The position numbers and the translations under genes were made by a program. The notes beneath the pieces were generated by a model. It did no database searches, was not told where the DNA came from, and saw nothing but the letters and a program-made list of their open reading frames with translations. This document shows positions 27,313 to 35,443 of a DNA stretch of 64,000 bases, piece after piece. The DNA is from Oceanisphaera litoralis (GTDB lineage: Bacteria; Pseudomonadota; Gammaproteobacteria; Enterobacterales; Aeromonadaceae). Location of the stretch: positions 124,001-188,000 of the forward strand of contig NZ_JAFBBE010000001.1 of assembly GCF_016907015.1 (NCBI RefSeq), in the 5' to 3' direction. Each line of letters opens with the position of its first letter. Position 1 is the stretch's first letter.

Positions 27313-27840
27313 ATGACGCATCATCTTGTGGTCACCGCCATCGGTGAAAACAGAGCCGGCATCGTGAACAAAGTGGCACGCCAGATCACCGATAGCGGCT
27401 GCAATATCGTCGACAGCCGCCTCGGCATCTTCGGCAATGAATTCACCTTTATCCTGTTGCTGTCCGGTAGCTGGAACCAGATCACCCGGCTCGAAACCAC
27501 ACTGCCGTTGTTCGGCCAGAGTCAGGCGCTGATCACCATGATGAAGCGCACCCAGGTACTGAGCCAGCCGAGCTATGCCCTGAGCGCCGATATCGAACTG
27601 GTGGTGGCCGACCGGCCCGGCATCGTCAATCGCTGCACCCAGTTTTTCAGCGACGGCGGCTGGGATCTTCAGGCCATGCAGAGCCAGACCCTGGCCGGCA
27701 TCGAGTCCGGCAAGTTCCAGGCGCATTTTCAGCTTAATCTGCCCGAGCAGTTGACCGACGGTGAAGTAGAAAACGCGGTCGACCGCTTATGTCGCGAGCT
27801 GGAATGCGAGCGACACCGCCTTCGTCTCAAACGAAAATAA
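27313..27840 (+). CDS. gcvR: Glycine cleavage system transcriptional repressor GcvR
   Basis: 175 residues with two ACT-like domains (LVVTAIGENRAGIVNKVARQ, SRLGIFGNEFTFILLLSGSW and a second copy IELVVADRPGIVNRCTQFF). E. coli GcvR binds GcvA and keeps the glycine cleavage genes repressed. ATG at 27313 follows GGATAG; an in-frame ATG at 27277 would add 12 residues. It is divergent from the dapA remnant, as in E. coli from dapA. Confidence 0.9.
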   Translation: MTHHLVVTAIGENRAGIVNKVARQITDSGCNIVDSRLGIFGNEFTFILLLSGSWNQITRLETTLPLFGQSQALITMMKRTQVLSQPSYALSADIELVVADRPGIVNRCTQFFSDGGWDLQAMQSQTLAGIESGKFQAHFQLNLPEQLTDGEVENAVDRLCRELECERHRLRLKRK

Positions 27841-27857
27841 TCTCAAGGAGTCCGTCG

Positions 27858-28322
27858 ATGACCTATTTACCCGCAGGAAGTCCAGCCCCCGCTTTTACCC
27901 TGCACGATCAGAACGGCAAGCCGGTCAGCCTGGCCGACTTCAGCGACAAGAAAGTGCTGGTGTATTTTTATCCCAAGGCGATGACACCGGGCTGCAAGGT
28001 ACAGGCCTGCGGCCTGCGCGACAGCCGGGCCGAGCTTGAGCAGCAGAATGTGGTGGTGCTGGGCATCAGCCCGGATCCGGTGGCCCGGCTGAAGAAATTT
28101 GAAGAAAAAGACCAGCTGAACTTTACCCTGTTGTCCGACGAAGACCACGCCGTGGCCGACGCCTTCGGGGTCTGGGGTCTGAAAAAGTTCATGGGCAAGG
28201 AATACGACGGCATTCACCGCATCAGCTTTCTGATTGACGAGTCCGGCACCGTGGCCAAGGTGTTCGACAAGTTCAAAACCAAGGATCACCATCAGGTGGT
28301 GATGGATTACCTGAACGGGTAA
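27858..28322 (+). CDS. bcp: Thioredoxin-dependent thiol peroxidase (Bcp/PrxQ)
   Basis: 154 residues. The peroxidatic and resolving cysteines lie five residues apart in MTPGCKVQACGLRDS, the arrangement of PrxQ-type peroxiredoxins. It reduces hydrogen and organic peroxides in the cytoplasm using thioredoxin. AAGGAG lies 9 bases before the ATG at 27858. It follows gcvR by 17 bp, the same order as in E. coli. Confidence 0.95.
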   Translation: MTYLPAGSPAPAFTLHDQNGKPVSLADFSDKKVLVYFYPKAMTPGCKVQACGLRDSRAELEQQNVVVLGISPDPVARLKKFEEKDQLNFTLLSDEDHAVADAFGVWGLKKFMGKEYDGIHRISFLIDESGTVAKVFDKFKTKDHHQVVMDYLNG

Positions 28323-28376
28323 TCACCATGTCTAATCCAGACTACAGACCAGATCTTCTGGTGTTAATGTTCACAG

Positions 28377-28484
28377 AAGGCCAAAGGGCCAGCTCCGCCG
28401 ACTCGCCGTAAACCCCTCCCTGGGGGCTCAGCCGCGCCATCCATGGCGCGGATGGTCGGCTGAGCAGATCCCTTTGTCCTCCTT
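28377..28484 (-). repeat. GGA-loop twin-hairpin element, copy A1
   Basis: Read leftward: an outer stem (CAAAGGG and GCTCAGCCGAC pairing with GTCGGCGGAGC and CCCTTTG) encloses hairpin 1, CCGCGCCA-TGGA-TGGCGCGG, and hairpin 2, CCCC-AGGGA-GGGG. Conserved TTTACGGCGAGTCGG follows. It faces away from copy A2 and sits between the convergent genes bcp and the YeeE pair. Confidence 0.85.
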
Positions 28485-28523
28485 GGTGCATCGGCGTCGC
28501 CTGTTGGCGCTGTCTGCGGGCAA

Positions 28524-28651
28524 CTCGGAGCTCAAGAAGAGGTAACGGAGGCGACCTCCCACGACCGTGAAATGCCAGGGATGGCATTTCCGAGCCCTCA
28601 GGGATGAGTTTATGGCGTGTCGTGGGAGGCGGCTGTGTTACCTCTGAACTC
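28524..28651 (+). repeat. GGA-loop twin-hairpin element, copy A2
   Basis: The outer stem pairs GAGGTAAC with GTTACCTC and CCTCCCACGAC with GTCGTGGGAGG. Inside are hairpin 1, GAAATGCCA-GGGA-TGGCATTTC, and hairpin 2, CTCA-GGGA-TGAG, then TTTATGGCGTGTCG. All stems differ from copy A1, yet pairing, loop GGA and the 3' block are kept. Confidence 0.85.
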
Positions 28652-28686
28652 GGTTTAAATTTAAAGCACAGGCCAAACAGTCTATT

Positions 28687-29121
28687 TCAAGACTGCTTAT
28701 TGAAGCGCCCCACCAGCCAGAAACCGGCCAGCATGGCGGCGATGAAGAGCCCGGCCTGCCATTGCAGACTGGCGCCCAGCCCCAATGCCGGCCCCGGACA
28801 GATGCCCGCCAGCCCCCAGCCGATACCGAACAGCGCCGACCCCGTTAACAATCGTTTGTCGATACGTGGCGCCGGCACCGTCGGCAGCGCGCTACCCAGC
28901 ACGCAATGGCTGCGCCCTTGCCGGCGCCACAGCCAGTAACCGGGGGCAAACACCGCCAGGCCACCGCCCATCACCAGCGCCAGGCTGGGATCCCAGTCAC
29001 CGAACAGGTTGAGAAACCCCTGAACCTTGGCCGGATCTATCATGCCGGAAATCACCAGCCCCAATCCGAACAGGGCACCCGATAGCAACGCAATCAATAT
29101 CAATGCAATCCATTTCAACAT
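28687..29121 (-). CDS. YeeE/YedE-family (DUF6691-type) membrane protein
   Basis: 144 residues with four hydrophobic helices. GLGLVISGMIDPAKVQGFLN and GIGWGLAGICPGPAL are the hallmark sequences of the second half of a split YeeE/YedE sulfur-compound transporter. The Cys in GLAGICPGP is the conserved thiol of this family. It starts 2 bp after its partner at 29124, so the two halves are co-translated. Probable role: uptake or export of thiosulfate or other sulfur species; substrate not shown. Confidence 0.85.
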   Translation of the reverse strand: MLKWIALILIALLSGALFGLGLVISGMIDPAKVQGFLNLFGDWDPSLALVMGGGLAVFAPGYWLWRRQGRSHCVLGSALPTVPAPRIDKRLLTGSALFGIGWGLAGICPGPALGLGASLQWQAGLFIAAMLAGFWLVGRFNKQS

Positions 29122-29123
29122 GC

Positions 29124-29540
29124 TTATGCAACTCCCAGCAGGGTCACGGTCGCGATGCCGGCCGCCATGAAGATCAGGGTCGCCACCAGGGACCGCCACG
29201 ACAAGCGACCCATGCCGCAGATGCCGTGGCCGCTGGTGCAGCCGTTACCAAGCCGGGCGCCGATACCGACCAGCAAGCCGGCCAATAGCAGCCTGATCGC
29301 GGAAAAGCGTTCCAGTGACGGAGCCGTCACCCAGTCAGCGCCGAACAGAATAAAGGGCATCAGTATCAGCCCGGCCACGAAGGCGATGCGCCAGGCCTTG
29401 TCAGGCTGGGTGCCGATGCCTGCCACTATGCCGCTGATGCCGGCAATGCGGCCGCCGGCCAGCAGCAACAGCAGGGCGCCGGTACCTATCAGCATTCCCC
29501 CGAACAAGGCCGTCCAAGGGGTAAAGTTCACTATGGTCAT
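29124..29540 (-). CDS. YeeE/YedE-family membrane protein, first half of the pair
   Basis: 138 residues with four membrane helices. [20 protein letters not shown] is the family signature, with two conserved cysteines. With the downstream protein it corresponds to a full YeeE/YedE transporter. The ATG at 29538-29540 has GGAG six bases upstream; the ATG four codons earlier has no ribosome site. An inverted repeat just upstream may be a redox-regulator operator. Confidence 0.88.
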   Translation of the reverse strand: MTIVNFTPWTALFGGMLIGTGALLLLLAGGRIAGISGIVAGIGTQPDKAWRIAFVAGLILMPFILFGADWVTAPSLERFSAIRLLLAGLLVGIGARLGNGCTSGHGICGMGRLSWRSLVATLIFMAAGIATVTLLGVA

Positions 29541-29556
29541 CACAGACTCCATTTAG

Positions 29557-29572
29557 ATTAGAAAATGCTAAT
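29557..29572. promoter_or_regulatory. Candidate operator for the YeeE/YedE pair
   Basis: ATTAG-N6-CTAAT inverted repeat 17 bp before the upstream YeeE/YedE start, in an AT-rich promoter region. In other proteobacteria such gene pairs are controlled by ArsR-type sulfide sensors (BigR/SqrR), but no such regulator gene is in this window. Confidence 0.3.
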
Positions 29573-29709
29573 AATAGTGAAGAACTTTAAATTAGCAACA
29601 TCTTATGTAGCTATAGCCTTGAATCTGCCCCCCTTTATTTACAATGCGCTTCACAGCCGTCAAGATGGGCGCCATCCGGCAAGTGCGTACTAACAAGGAA
29701 GAAAGCACC

Positions 29710-32664
29710 ATGCAACTGCCCGCAGTAAAGCGCCCACAGCATCATCTGTGTTTTTTCAGCCTGGATCCTCGGTTTTGTCTCGCTCCGTTGACGGCTCTCC
29801 CCGTCGACGATATTCGCCTGCCCGATGCGGATCGCTCTCTGCTCTGTCAGCTTGATGATAACGACCGTCGCCAGCTGGAACGGCAGTGTGCAACAGGACA
29901 TGCTTTCCGTATCGGTCTGACCATAGAAGGCCGCCGCTGGCAATGCCATCTGGCCCCAGCCGAAAACAGCCACTGGCTGCTCAGTGCCGAGATGGGGCAG
30001 ACGCGGCATGACGACAGCCTGGGGCTGCTGGAGTGGCAGCTACAGCAGCACTGGGAGCAAGAGCCCTTGTCACTGGCGGCCCGAATACCGATGCTGATGG
30101 ACACCCTCGTCGGTCAGCAGGAGGCCGATCGGGTGATATTGTGGCGTCACTATCCGGCAGAAGAGCTACTGCGACCCTTATACAGTCAGGGGCTGCCCTT
30201 TTCGCTGCAGCCGGTCAAGGCCGAACGCCGCTACCTGCGCACCCTGCAACAAAGAGGGGGCTTGAGTTACAGCCACTGTAGCCAGCAACCCTTGCTCGGC
30301 GCCTTCTCTTACCTGACCGAAGACGGCATCCAGCACCGGCTCGATGTCCCCCTGCTGGTCGATAACACCATAGTGGGGCTGCTCAGCCTGGAATGCCGCC
30401 GGCAACGGTCGCCGGTCACGCCGTCGGACATGCAGTTCGTCTCCATGATTGCCGACCGCCTGGCAGAAGTCATTGCCGCGCCTTCTGCACCAGAACCCGT
30501 ATCCGATCTCGATATCGATATCGACCGCCTGACCCCGGTGTTGTCGCGCCACACCGGACAAGACTTTTTCAACCAGCTGATGCAACAGCTGGCCACCCTG
30601 TGCGGGGCCGATATCGCCCTGGTGGGGCTGCAACATTATCGGCAGGACAAGGTACGGGTGCTGTCCTGTTATATGGACGAGCAGTTGCAGCCACCCTTCA
30701 GCTATCAGCTGACCGGAAGCCCCTGTCATTTCAGTGTCGAGCCGAGCCGAAGAGCCTGCGTTTTTCACAATCGGGTCGCCGAGCAGTTTCCTGACGACCA
30801 GATGCTGCAGGACAAAGGCATACGGGCCTATATCGGTTTGTCGATAAAGGGACCGGATAAGCATCCCATAGGCATACTGGCCTTGCTGTTCAAACAACCG
30901 CAGACTCGGGCCGCCGCCGTGCAGAGCCTGCTGGAGCAACTTGAAAGCAGGGTAAGAGACGAGTTGTTGCGCCGTCGGGATCAGGAAGCCTTGATGGTGG
31001 CGGCGGCGGCCTTTGACGCTCAGGAAGGACTGGTTATCGCCGACAGTCGAATGCAGATCCAGTGCGCCAACCGGGCCTTTTCCCACCTCAGTGGCTATGA
31101 GCGCGAGCAGTTGACCAACCGTTCGTTCCTGAGCCTGAGAGCCGAGGACCCTGATAACCCCACGGTAGAAGTCATATTTAATGCCATGGAGCAGCAGCAT
31201 CGATGGCAGGGAGAACAACGTCTGCTGCGCGCCGATGGCCGGGAACTGCCGGTCAGCATACGTATCAGCCAGGTTCGGGATGGATTGGGCATCACGCATC
31301 ATGTGTGCTGCGTCGAAGATATCTCCGGACAGAAAGCCGACAAGCAGCGCATCGAGCAGATGGCCTATTTCGATGAACTCACCGGGCTGCACAATCGCCG
31401 CTTCATGGTGGCCCATATCGCCGACACTGTCATCCAGGCAGAGCTGAATGCCAGCCGGGGGGCCCTGTTGCTGCTCGATCTGGATGACTTCAAGAATATC
31501 AACGACTCGCTCGGCTATGCCACCGGCGACGACCTGCTGGTGCAGGTTGCCGAGCGGCTGAATACCTTTGCCGGGCAGGTGGAAGGTGCCAGCCTGGCCC
31601 GCATTTCCAGCGACGAGTTCGTGCTGCTGTGTCCCGACCTGAGTCACGGTTACACCGGCACCAAAACCCGGGCCGAACAACTGGCCCAGAGCCTGCGTGA
31701 ACTGTTTATATTACCCTTCCAGCTCGGCAAGCTGCGCCTGCATCTCAGCGCCAGCATCGGCATCAGCCTGTTTCCGGTGGCCAATCTCGAGCTGGAAGAA
31801 TATATGCGCCAGGCCGATACCGCCAACCACATTGCCAAACGTGTCGCTCCCGGCAGCCATGTGTTCTTCAGCCAGGAAATGGCCGACGAGGTGAAAGAAC
31901 GACTGCGTATTTCCAATGCCCTGCAACAGGCGCTGGCCAACAATGAACTGGCGCTGTATTTTCAGCCCCAGCAACAGGTAAAGGACAACCGGCAGCTGGG
32001 CATAGAAGTACTGCTGCGCTGGCTGCCGCCGGGCAAGCAACCGATTTCGCCCGCCCACTTTATTCCGATAGCGGAAGAAACCTCGCTGATCTGCGATCTC
32101 GGTGACTGGGTACTGCAGCAGGCCTGCAGCCGTATTCAGGCCTGGCAGGCCGGGGGACTTCAGCCGGGCCGGGTATCGGTCAATATCAGTGCCCGCCACT
32201 TTCACAACGCCAGCTTTGTCTCCCGACTCTCGATACTGCTGCTGCAGTACCCGGCCTGTCGCAACACGCTGACGCTGGAGGTGACCGAAGGGGTGATACT
32301 GGAAAACCTGCAGGAAAGCCGCACGCGCATGACACAGATAAAGGCGCTGGGCGTGAACCTGTCCATCGACGACTTCGGCACCGGCTACTCTTCCTTCGCC
32401 TATCTGCGGGAGCTGCCGGTGGATGAACTGAAGCTGGACCGCTCCTTTATTCAACATATCGACAAGCGACCGCAAGACAGGGCCATCATCGCCTGTCTGC
32501 TGGAGCTGGCCCGTACACTGCAGCTGAGCGTGGTGGCGGAAGGGGTGGAAACCGAGTCGCAACTGGCGACCCTGGCCGAACTGCACTGCCCGGCCTATCA
32601 GGGGTATCTGCGGGCCAGACCCATGCCCGAAGCCGACTTGCTGCGCTGGCTGGCAAACCAGTAA
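29710..32664 (+). CDS. GAF-PAS-GGDEF-EAL protein, probable c-di-GMP phosphodiesterase
   Basis: 984 residues, apparently soluble: an N-terminal segment, two GAF-like domains (about 130-265 and 275-420), a PAS domain (about 430-545, AAFDAQEGLVIADSRMQIQCANR), GGDEF (about 555-715) and EAL (about 730-980). The cyclase site is degenerate: the motif reads ISSDEF where GGDEF is expected. The EAL site looks intact: EVL in place of EAL, VNISARHF, LEVTEG, IDDFGTGYSS, LKLDRSF, VAEGVET and YQGYL. So c-di-GMP degradation is likely, with the GGDEF part perhaps sensing GTP. Start at ATG 29710 with AGGAAG upstream. Confidence 0.9.
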   Translation: MQLPAVKRPQHHLCFFSLDPRFCLAPLTALPVDDIRLPDADRSLLCQLDDNDRRQLERQCATGHAFRIGLTIEGRRWQCHLAPAENSHWLLSAEMGQTRHDDSLGLLEWQLQQHWEQEPLSLAARIPMLMDTLVGQQEADRVILWRHYPAEELLRPLYSQGLPFSLQPVKAERRYLRTLQQRGGLSYSHCSQQPLLGAFSYLTEDGIQHRLDVPLLVDNTIVGLLSLECRRQRSPVTPSDMQFVSMIADRLAEVIAAPSAPEPVSDLDIDIDRLTPVLSRHTGQDFFNQLMQQLATLCGADIALVGLQHYRQDKVRVLSCYMDEQLQPPFSYQLTGSPCHFSVEPSRRACVFHNRVAEQFPDDQMLQDKGIRAYIGLSIKGPDKHPIGILALLFKQPQTRAAAVQSLLEQLESRVRDELLRRRDQEALMVAAAAFDAQEGLVIADSRMQIQCANRAFSHLSGYEREQLTNRSFLSLRAEDPDNPTVEVIFNAMEQQHRWQGEQRLLRADGRELPVSIRISQVRDGLGITHHVCCVEDISGQKADKQRIEQMAYFDELTGLHNRRFMVAHIADTVIQAELNASRGALLLLDLDDFKNINDSLGYATGDDLLVQVAERLNTFAGQVEGASLARISSDEFVLLCPDLSHGYTGTKTRAEQLAQSLRELFILPFQLGKLRLHLSASIGISLFPVANLELEEYMRQADTANHIAKRVAPGSHVFFSQEMADEVKERLRISNALQQALANNELALYFQPQQQVKDNRQLGIEVLLRWLPPGKQPISPAHFIPIAEETSLICDLGDWVLQQACSRIQAWQAGGLQPGRVSVNISARHFHNASFVSRLSILLLQYPACRNTLTLEVTEGVILENLQESRTRMTQIKALGVNLSIDDFGTGYSSFAYLRELPVDELKLDRSFIQHIDKRPQDRAIIACLLELARTLQLSVVAEGVETESQLATLAELHCPAYQGYLRARPMPEADLLRWLANQ

Positions 32665-32737
32665 CGACAAGCCCTTATCGGGCCTGCCGTTATTGGTTAT
32701 CGTCATCTTGTTCCGGCCACGCTGACTCTGACGAGAG

Positions 32738-33208
32738 TTACTTCAATACCGCCTTGATGGCCGCCTCGGCACAGGCCTGATCCAGATGGCCCCCCGGGGC
32801 ACCGCCCACACCAATGCCGCCCACCAGCTGATCACCCATACGCACCGGCAGTCCACCCCCCAGCATCAGAATATCCGGGTGCATGTCCCGCAACCCGGCC
32901 AGGCCCGGTTTTTCGGCAATCAGGTTCGCCAGCTCGGCGGTGGGTTCGCCCAGAGAAGCCGAGGTATAGGCTTTCTTGCGGGAACTTTCTACCGTGTGCG
33001 GACCGGCCAGCTCATGCCGGGCCAGCGCCTTGAGCACACCGGACGGATCCACCACCGCCACCGTCACCCGATAACCGTCTTTGGCACAGTGCCTGAGACC
33101 TTCGGTCACCATCTGCTGGGCGGTATCGGTATTGAGCATGGGCGTGCTCAGGGTCTGCGCCTGAGCACCGAGACTGGCCAGCGCCAGACATAGCAGATAT
33201 TTTTTCAT
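32738..33208 (-). CDS. Exported GlcG/HbpS-family heme-binding-like protein
   Basis: 156 residues with a signal peptide (MKKYLLCLALASLGAQAQ) and a single GlcG/HbpS domain: VTVAVVDPSGVLKALARHE, KKAYTSASL, GGGLPVRMGDQLVGGIGVGGAPGG, and a C-terminal DQACAEAAI. Family members bind heme or act in glycolate-linked systems; the ligand here is unknown. GGAG lies 9 bases before the ATG. Confidence 0.85.
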   Translation of the reverse strand: MKKYLLCLALASLGAQAQTLSTPMLNTDTAQQMVTEGLRHCAKDGYRVTVAVVDPSGVLKALARHELAGPHTVESSRKKAYTSASLGEPTAELANLIAEKPGLAGLRDMHPDILMLGGGLPVRMGDQLVGGIGVGGAPGGHLDQACAEAAIKAVLK

Positions 33209-33516
33209 CCATTGTTTCTCCGGGCTACACCTCGTGCCCACTATAGCTATTTCCACTTGTATCCGCATAGCGGCTTCATTACCGCACAGAAAGCAGGCTG
33301 CACGGCCTCGGCCTGGCGCACCATGGCGGTCATACCGGTTCGTATAAAGATCTGATCGTTTTTGAACCCGAGCACAGAGGAAACACAGCCGCCTCTGCAG
33401 ACAAGGCGACGTTCAAGAATAAACGCCTATATGATCAGATGCTTAACGGGGTTGGTGTTACCTCGGCAAGCATCGAGTGATAGAATGCAGACATCTCAAC
33501 ATCAACAGGATAAACA
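33209..33516. other. Divergent intergenic region, no feature recognised
   Basis: 308 bp between the HbpS-like gene and the FKBP gene. No open frame with coding character, RNA or strong palindrome seen beyond expected promoters. Confidence 0.4.
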
Positions 33517-33987
33517 ATGAAATTTGTCATTTTGGCGGTCGTCATTCTGGTCGTGGGCTTTTATATCATCAGAAATTCAAACCACAAGAAGGCGGCGGTT
33601 GAAAACATCGCGGCAGGCATCGAGTTTTTAGCCACCAACAAAGCCAATGACGATGTGCAGGAAACCGCTTCCGGCCTGCAGTATCAAATATTGACCAAAG
33701 GCGACGGCACGGCTCACCCCGCCGCCAGTTCCACGGTAACGGTGCATTACCATGGCACCTTGCTGGACGGCACCGTATTCGACAGCTCCGTGGATCGTGG
33801 CGAACCCATCAGCTTCCCGTTAAATCGGGTCATAAGAGGCTGGACCGAGGGCGTACAATTGATGGTAGTGGGTGACAAGTTCAAGTTTTTCATCCCCTCC
33901 AAACTGGCCTACGGCAACAGCCCCGCCGGCACCATAAAACCGGGATCTCTGCTGATATTTGAAGTAGAACTGCTGGGAATCGAATAA
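33517..33987 (+). CDS. Membrane-anchored FKBP-type peptidyl-prolyl isomerase
   Basis: 156 residues. An N-terminal transmembrane anchor (FVILAVVILVVGFYII) is followed by a short linker and a complete FKBP domain (about 55-156): VTVHYHGTLLDGTVFDSSVDR, VIRGWTEGVQLM, KFKFFIPSKLAYG, LLIFEVELLGIE. It probably acts in the periplasm, tethered to the inner membrane. It is a shorter relative of FklB/FkpA, whose cytoplasmic paralogue is at 49947. Confidence 0.9.
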   Translation: MKFVILAVVILVVGFYIIRNSNHKKAAVENIAAGIEFLATNKANDDVQETASGLQYQILTKGDGTAHPAASSTVTVHYHGTLLDGTVFDSSVDRGEPISFPLNRVIRGWTEGVQLMVVGDKFKFFIPSKLAYGNSPAGTIKPGSLLIFEVELLGIE

Positions 33988-34126
33988 CTTCAATAGCGTG
34001 CGGATGACAATCTGATAAAAGGGCTTGGCTGATCAACCGGCATCATCCGCTTGGCCAGCCAGCGTCCTCATCGATTCAGTTATGTTAGCTTAACCAAGTT
34101 CGGAGACTGAACAGACCGAGCTATCT

Positions 34127-34259
34127 GTATAACGCCGAGTTCAGCGGCAGTTTTTAAGTTGTGGTTTTTATGGAAAACTTTTGCGAAGAAAAACCATAAA
34201 ACCGCGACTTAAAAACTGTCCAGCATACGAAGTGTGCGAGCTGCAACGACTTGTTAGCT
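34127..34259 (-). mobile_element. attC recombination site of an integron cassette
   Basis: Read leftward from the stop codon of the PIN-like gene: R'' AGCTAAC, L'' GTCGTTGCAGC, a long imperfect stem (arms around GTTTTTAAGT and ACTTAAAAAC), L' GCTGAACTC and R' GTTATAC. L'' pairs with L' leaving one unpaired G (GTT-G-CAGC against GCTGAAC), the extrahelical base typical of attC. Total 133 bp, in the range of Vibrio-type repeats. No integrase gene is in the window. Confidence 0.78.
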
Positions 34260-34793
34260 TTATGAATTGAGAAAACCAATTTCTGCTTTAATAAAGGAGT
34301 ATAAACTTGTTCCAGGAATATACTTTTTTAAGTCAATAATTTTGCCACTACTATTTTCTTTTGCCCGCTTCAGCGCTTTTTTGCCGTCACAAGTTATAAC
34401 AAATGAGTGCAATGACCTTGCCGCAAGAGATACGTCTGCTTCATTCTTCAATAAACCTGTGGGCCTTTTACTTGGGCCAATAGTTTCGCCTTGAATTAGC
34501 CGTGCCTCTTCTGGATCTATGAACCTACCAACATCGAAACCTCCGTTTCTCTGCTCGTTTGGAGGTAATGATTCATCGTAAAACCCAAAGAATGAATCTG
34601 TTTTTATTGTTTTTTGACTGATATATCTTTCTACGTATTCTCTTTTTTCTTTGGGCATTTGAAGGATTTCGAACTCAGCCTCCCGTGTAATCTTCAAATT
34701 AAATTCCTCAGGAGGAAGCTCAACTGAAAGATCAAGGTTTTGATCTACGAATATGTCCCAAGCATTATTGTCGATAAAAATATTTGTTTTCAT
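34260..34793 (-). CDS. PIN-domain-like protein encoded in an integron cassette
   Basis: 177 residues. NIFIDNNAWDIF at the N-terminus, a mid Glu-rich helix and NEADVSLAARS...VITCDGKKALKRAK near the C-terminus give the spaced acidic residues of PIN nucleases. The protein is longer than typical VapC toxins, and no antitoxin gene accompanies it. Base composition is clearly more AT-rich than the neighbours, and its stop codon abuts the attC site, as in cassette genes. AGGAG lies 6 bases before ATG 34791-34793. Nuclease function is inferred. Confidence 0.65.
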   Translation of the reverse strand: MKTNIFIDNNAWDIFVDQNLDLSVELPPEEFNLKITREAEFEILQMPKEKREYVERYISQKTIKTDSFFGFYDESLPPNEQRNGGFDVGRFIDPEEARLIQGETIGPSKRPTGLLKNEADVSLAARSLHSFVITCDGKKALKRAKENSSGKIIDLKKYIPGTSLYSFIKAEIGFLNS

Positions 34794-34807
34794 TTTCACT
34801 CCTGTGA

Positions 34808-34814
34808 AGCTAAC
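34808..34814 (-). mobile_element. 5' boundary (R' core) of the integron cassette
   Basis: GTTAGCT read leftward, 14 bp before the cassette gene start. It is exactly complementary to the cassette's own R'' core AGCTAAC (34253-34259), as required when both derive from one circular cassette. The cassette then spans about 34133-34813 (681 bp). Confidence 0.65.
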
Positions 34815-35169
34815 ATTTTTAATACTGAGCATGCGCATATACGCTCATGCTCATATTGATCCTTGGTTATGCTCGATATCAACGGACACACCAGCGATAA
34901 CGCGTTGTTCATTATCACCTTTGAATACATCACCGAGCACATGTAAGCACGAGGCTGTAGCAATGCAGGCAGTCTGCCCAAGCCATAAAAATATCCGCTA
35001 TAAAGCATCAAGTCTTCAGGCTGCTACTTCCTGCACATTCATTCACATGATGCATTAATTTCATATGAGACCATTCTGGACGGGGTGACTGTGAAGTGCA
35101 ATTAAAAAACCACGGAAATACTGCCGTAAGCGGCGGACTCTGCCAACAGGCTATTCCGGAGCATTGGGG
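34815..35169. other. Intergenic region upstream of the cassette, no gene recognised
   Basis: Contains an imperfect palindrome of GAGCATG/CATGCTC arms (34827-34852) and otherwise nothing I can assign. No second attC site is evident here. Confidence 0.4.
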
Positions 35170-35271
35170 AGGACAAAGGGATCTGCTCCGCCGACCTTCT
35201 GTTTCAGGGATGAAACAGAGAGCGTACACGGATGTATTTATAGCGAGTCGGCGGAGCGGGCCCTTTGTCCG
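35170..35271 (+). repeat. GGA-loop twin-hairpin element, copy C
   Basis: The outer stem pairs GGACAAAGGG and GCTCCGCCGAC perfectly with GTCGGCGGAGC and CCCTTTGTCC. Inside are hairpin 1, TCTGTTTCA-GGGA-TGAAACAGA, and hairpin 2, TACA-CGGA-TGTA, then TTTATAGCGAGTCGG. A single copy, downstream of tkt. Confidence 0.85.
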
Positions 35272-35393
35272 ACGTTTACGCCGAGATGAAAGAGATCATT
35301 TGTTTAGTCCAGAGCTTAGGTTCTGCTGCGCAGAACCGGCCGGCCGAAGCGGCCGCTACAAAAGACTGCTCCGCTCTACGCTTACTACAGACA

Positions 35394-35421
35394 CAAAAAA
35401 ACCGGCCGCAGCCGGTTTTTT
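35394..35421 (-). terminator. Terminator after tkt
   Basis: AACCGGC-TGC-GGCCGGTT with flanking A6 and T7, read leftward, 23 bp beyond the tkt stop. Confidence 0.88.
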
Positions 35422-35443
35422 CATTCAGGACTAACGCGCGGCT

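Noticed and set aside
28340-28690. Terminal inverted repeats like those of the 54834-55190 MITE around copies A1/A2
   Set aside because: No CTGTCTC-type ends or target duplication could be found flanking locus A, or locus C at 35170.
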